This document shows, in pieces, positions 56,301 through 60,000 of a stretch of DNA of 60,000 nt. The notes below the pieces were generated by a model. That model did no database searches. It was not told the origin of the DNA and worked only from the letters and a program-made list of their open reading frames with translations. The DNA is taken from the NCBI GenBank assembly GCA_950295325.1, contig OX485804.1, positions 40,426,001 to 40,486,000 on the forward strand, given 5' to 3'. A program made the translations under genes and the position numbers. Source of the DNA: Polytrichum commune. Its lineage: Eukaryota; Streptophyta; Polytrichopsida; Polytrichales; Polytrichaceae. Position 1 is the stretch's first letter. Every line of letters starts with the position of its first letter.

Positions 56301-59300
56301 CCCCCGAGCAAGGCAGAGAAATACATATCATTGTTCAGAGCCTGAAAAGCTGTTTAGTACATTAATTTTTCAACATAAATAGAATGAATAATTGCACTTT
56401 CCTGAAGATGTATCTGGAGGAATTAGATACTGATTTATATGCCTCTGCAGGATGATGTGTTTGTGGCAAGGGCTCCTGGTCGATTGGATGTCATGGGAGG
56501 CATTGCAGATTACTCTGGCAGTTTGGTTCTCCAGGTATAATATGACTGGCGCTAAATTTTCGTTTCCTGGTCATCATAGAGACTCTATAATTCCAATCTT
56601 CATAATCTTGTTTCAAAAAATAAGAGGTTGAGGATTCTAGTAATTCTCTTTTTTTTCAACCTCCTGCATTAATTTCATTTCCTTGTTTGACTTGCCATTC
56701 TATGGACTGCATTCTTATCTTGGTCCTACAGGCATTTATTTCCTGTGCTTGCTTTCAAATAACTGCATTTCATTCAGTACCTTTTATGTGGCTTTTGAGT
56801 GGAATATATAATTCGTTGAGCACTTGCATTACTTATTAGAGAAATTGCTAGCAGATGCCTATCAAAGAGGCATGCCATGTAGCTGTTCAGCGGAGCTCCC
56901 CTTCCAAGCAACAAATGTGGAAGCATGTTAGGGAACGCCAATTGGAAAATGGTGGAGTTGTAAAACCTGTACTTCGCATTGTGAGTCCTGTGTACCAGAC
57001 CTGAGATACGCATATAAATTGTAGAGTGCTTCCGGCTTGGCTTTTATTATGTTATTGTTCTTGAAGTTTTGCCATATGGCAATCTTGTATTCCTCAGGAC
57101 TCACTCAAATTCCACGTTGAGATTATAGTTCAGCCTCAAACTAGATGAACCGGGGAGCACCTTACAGTAATACTGTGTCTGTCTCTTTTACTCCAAACAA
57201 TGCTTGTGGCCTTCATGCCAGGATTTAAATTACTGAATGTCTGTGTATGTAATAGTTGATAGTCTTGATTTGTACCGTGCATTTGCAGGTGTCATTTGGG
57301 GCTGATTTGGGCCATCGAGCACCCACATTTGACATGGATCTTTCTGACTTCACAAACTCTGGTGGCGACCCAATTTCTTATGAAGACGCCCTGAAGTATT
57401 TTGAGAAAAATGACTCACAAAAGTAAGCATCATCAGTCTTCAGGATATCATGCTTTAATTTCCTTCCTGAATGCATCAGGGTCTATAAGTATCCAGTCTG
57501 AGCTGATTTAAGGAATCTATTCAGTTTTTAAGCCTCTTCTATCCAATATGGAACAAGTCTTTCAAGCAACTGAAACTTGTGCAATAATACCATCTTATGT
57601 GTACATGTGGGCAATGTAGTTTTTTTGGTTTATGAACTGTCCTAACTTGGTAGATCTGTAGGTGGGCTGCATATGTGGCGGGAACACTCTTGGTTCTCAT
57701 GCGAGAACTTGGTGTGCGCTTTCATGACAGCATAAGCATACTTGTACGTTTCTCAAATTTTTATGCAACTGCAAGATGAAACAACTTAAAAGAGTTCATT
57801 GACTCCAGAATCAAAGAGTTCTAGGTAGTAGGTATAGCTGAGAAACTGTAATAGATGTAAGCCAAAAACAGACACTTTTTTGTAGTGTTGTGGTGGCTAC
57901 TGTGTGACACTCCTAGATCTGCATTTCAAAATGAACAGATGTGCTACATTCCTAGAAGATTCTAACCACCTTACAAGTCACATTTTTCACATTTTTCTTT
58001 GCTTGATCTTGTGGAAGAAAAATACATTGTGAGTGCATGGCTTCCAATTACAATGAACTAAGAAAAACCTAATTTGGGTCATAGGTATCATCAGCTGTTC
58101 CGGAGGGTAAGGGTGTGTCTTCATCAGCAGCATTAGAAGTGGCCACCATGAGCGCCATTGCCGCTGCTTATGGTAAACACCAACTGTAAGAAAGATTAAA
58201 TTATTTTCATTTCTTCCTAATGGGTTCTGCAAGTTTAGAATGGAATACATGATTCTCAACTGTTGCATTCACCATATCTAATCTAGAATATGTACTCCTC
58301 TGCTTGTGTATTACAATTTCAGGGCATATTTATCTCTTTTGGGATAAAGCAATTAGCAGAAACTGAGTCTGGCTCACCAAAAATTTAATTCAGTCACTTC
58401 TGTTTCAGTGTGGCATACTTGCATTCAATTTTTCTCATTTGATTCCACTTATGCAGGGTTGAAGATTGCAGCAAGAGACGTTGCCATATTGTGTCAGAAG
58501 GTGATTCTACAACCTCTCTCTGCATGTGATAGTACAACCACATAGCATTCACCAACAATATATATCTTGTCGACTTGCATTCCAGTGTTTTTGTGACTTA
58601 AGAGGGTCCATTTGTAATAAGTCTCCCATCTTTCATATTATGAAGCTATTGGATTTCAAGAATGTATTTGAAATGAAGTTTTGGCTCTGGCCATTTGAAA
58701 ACAGGTTGAGAATCATGTGGTAGGAGCTCCGTGTGGAATCATGGATCAGATGGCATCAGCTTGTGGAGAAGCCAACAAGCTATTGGCCATGGTGTGCCAG
58801 GTTGGTTATTTGCATGCAATTGTCACCTGATTCGCATTGAAATATATACTAGAAATATTCTGGTTGTCATTCATTATTAGTCTGGGGACCAACCTTAAAT
58901 ACATCAATGTTGGCATGGTTAATCCAGCTAACATTTGCCCATCATGTGATGTCATATTCTATTTAGACATGTAAGGTTAGCAGAAGCTGACTTGGGGAAT
59001 CTCGACGCTTGTTGCAGCCAGCAGAAGTGAAGGAGCATGTTAATATCCCTTTGCATATTCAACTCTGGGGCATTGATTCGGGTATCCGCCACAGGTAAGT
59101 ACAGAATACTGGTTAATTGTAGAATTGTGACTTTGCCAGTCATCATTGGTGACAGACAATGAGGACTATTCCTAAAATGTTTCTTGGCATGTAGTGTTGG
59201 TGGTTCAGATTATGGATCAGTGAGGGCAGGGGCTTTTATGGGGCGCCGCATTATACAAGGGATGGCAGCTTCTAAGGAGTCACACAGAAGGACCAAGGAT

Positions 59301-60000
59301 GACAACACTTTTGATGTTTCTTCTTCACTTGATTCTACGGAACAATATCTATGCAACATTCCTCCCCACAGGTGCAGAACCCCCACAGTCTGGTCTTCTA
59401 CATATGTTGAAGAATAGTATTTGTCAGTCCGTCTAAAAGGGGCACTTTCAAGGTAAGTGGGCCTAAAACGGACACTTTTAGCTCTGCACCCACTTCTACT
59501 AGGATATTCAACACGCAATTAATACAAGATGATTAGCAAACCAGATTGTGGCCACGACCAATTTCCTCATAATTTCTGGAGCTCATGTGAATACTTCTTA
59601 ATTATGAATGTAGAGTTTCTGTTTCTTCTTAATTGATCATATAGGTCCCCCCAATTATATTGATTATTGAACCTAGATTAGTTGATGCGTTTTGAGCACG
59701 TAGTCCAATCTCTTTTAAACACACCCAACCACACACCACTCAAATAAAGATGTCCAATCATAAGTAACTGCATTAGGCCTGCTTACCTTATGCAAGGGCT
59801 ATAGGACGGATCTGGGAGGTATTCATTTAGCCTGTTAGAGGACATTTTTTCATTCATTGGATGAGTTGAGTTAGGTGACCTGATGAGTTGTCTGAATACT
59901 CCTGTATACTGTTAATAATTCTCAATAACTCATTCTCAGAATGTATTGTGTGTGTCTGACTTCATGTGCAGACTTGAGGGAGAATACGCCAGTGTGCTAC
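50383..60000 (+). CDS. ARA1: L-arabinokinase (glycosyltransferase-like + GHMP kinase), 3' end outside window
   Basis: Exons: 50,383-50,505; 50,737-50,844; 51,471-51,539; 51,802-51,885; 52,067-52,143; 52,328-52,394; 53,085-53,142; 53,264-53,331; 53,452-53,514; 53,682-53,735; 54,042-54,144; 54,269-54,378; 54,541-54,660; 54,819-54,875; 55,281-55,468; 56,081-56,255; 56,451-56,534; 56,855-56,980; 57,289-57,422; 57,662-57,743; 58,085-58,172; 58,457-58,500; 58,705-58,800; 59,018-59,094; 59,195-59,371; 59,972 onward. Phases all agree, giving about 820 residues. Residues ~18-36 hold [12 protein letters not shown] (glycosyltransferase-like). Later come [16 protein letters not shown] and [13 protein letters not shown], then the GHMP half: [18 protein letters not shown] (~513) and the ATP loop [13 protein letters not shown] (~656), [11 protein letters not shown], and [13 protein letters not shown]. 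It phosphorylates L-arabinose C1 for UDP-arabinose salvage in the cytosol. No break is seen. Confidence 0.96.
50868..50985 (+). repeat. CACATTCACAT-type minisatellite in L-arabinokinase intron 2
   Basis: About ten imperfect copies of a 10-11-bp unit (TCACATCACAT / TCACATCGCAT / TCATAGCACAT), beginning about 25 bp after the exon 2 donor. Confidence 0.85.
51043..51393 (+). repeat. ~350-bp interspersed repeat (copy of 23,947-24,300)
   Basis: In intron 2 of L-arabinokinase, same orientation as the other copy, ending about 80 bp before exon 3. See the 23,947 entry for shared blocks. Confidence 0.75.
52720..52940 (-). repeat. interspersed repeat family R, copy 2
   Basis: Reverse complement of 55,545-55,800. 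Its right end CTCTAGTGTAAATTGCCCCTT corresponds to the left end of the other copies. It lies in the intron between exons 6 and 7. Confidence 0.75.
55545..55800 (+). repeat. interspersed repeat family R, copy 3
   Basis: From AAGGGCCAATCTACACTAGAG to AAGAGGTGGGTCTGACAC, in the intron between exons 15 and 16 of L-arabinokinase. All three copies lie in introns. Confidence 0.8.
59590..59760 (+). repeat. interspersed repeat family Q, copy 3
   Basis: In the last visible intron of L-arabinokinase. It carries AGGTCCCCCCAATTATATTG and TTTTGAGCACGTAGTCCAA as in 28,130-28,210, preceded in both by a GGAGxTCATxTGAATAxCTT segment. Confidence 0.65.

Overview
The window is nuclear DNA of a green plant. All multi-exon genes use GT-AG introns and encode plant-type proteins: an L-arabinokinase with fused glycosyltransferase and GHMP-kinase halves, a plant VPS24, a long-form isocitrate-lyase/PEP-mutase family protein, and a small plastid-type DnaJ zinc-finger protein. 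Intergenic and intronic DNA is AT-rich and crowded with small transposons. A non-seed land plant is my guess from the gene and transposon mix, but nothing in the window fixes the species.

The left third (1-20,000) is transposon territory. Two nearly identical copies of a ~2.4 kb promoter-bearing sequence (1-2,738 and 17,601-19,990) flank ~15 kb of debris. That debris holds a 3'(2'),5'-bisphosphate nucleotidase fragment, a ~140-bp satellite array, a decayed Helitron Rep/helicase (6,051-12,383) split by a 2,423-bp solo-LTR-like insert, and a train of exons from unrelated host genes: a SET/MYND methyltransferase, 2-oxoglutarate dehydrogenase E1, and an ICL/PEP-mutase exon. Several captured exons keep both splice sites. 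Copy A of the flanking repeat carries a hAT-type MITE whose exact empty site is preserved in copy B.

The middle (20,000-28,700) holds a 183-aa single-exon ORF behind the copy-B promoter, two pogo-like MITEs, a Tigger/pogo-like element with an internally deleted transposase, a ~378-bp direct repeat flanking an unrecognised Cys-rich minus-strand locus, and an apparently intact DnaJ-type zinc-finger gene (24,500-25,012).

The right half (28,700-60,000) carries the conserved genes. VPS24/CHMP3 (minus, 6 exons, 232 aa) serves ESCRT-III membrane remodelling. The ICL/PEP-mutase family gene (minus, 9 exons, 529 aa) follows. L-arabinokinase (plus, 26 exons seen, running off the right edge) phosphorylates L-arabinose in cell-wall sugar salvage. 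A 100-aa ORF with a PAM2-like motif lies between the last two. The introns hold many short interspersed repeats, including nested and tandem copies. The three conserved genes belong to different pathways and show no sign of co-regulation.
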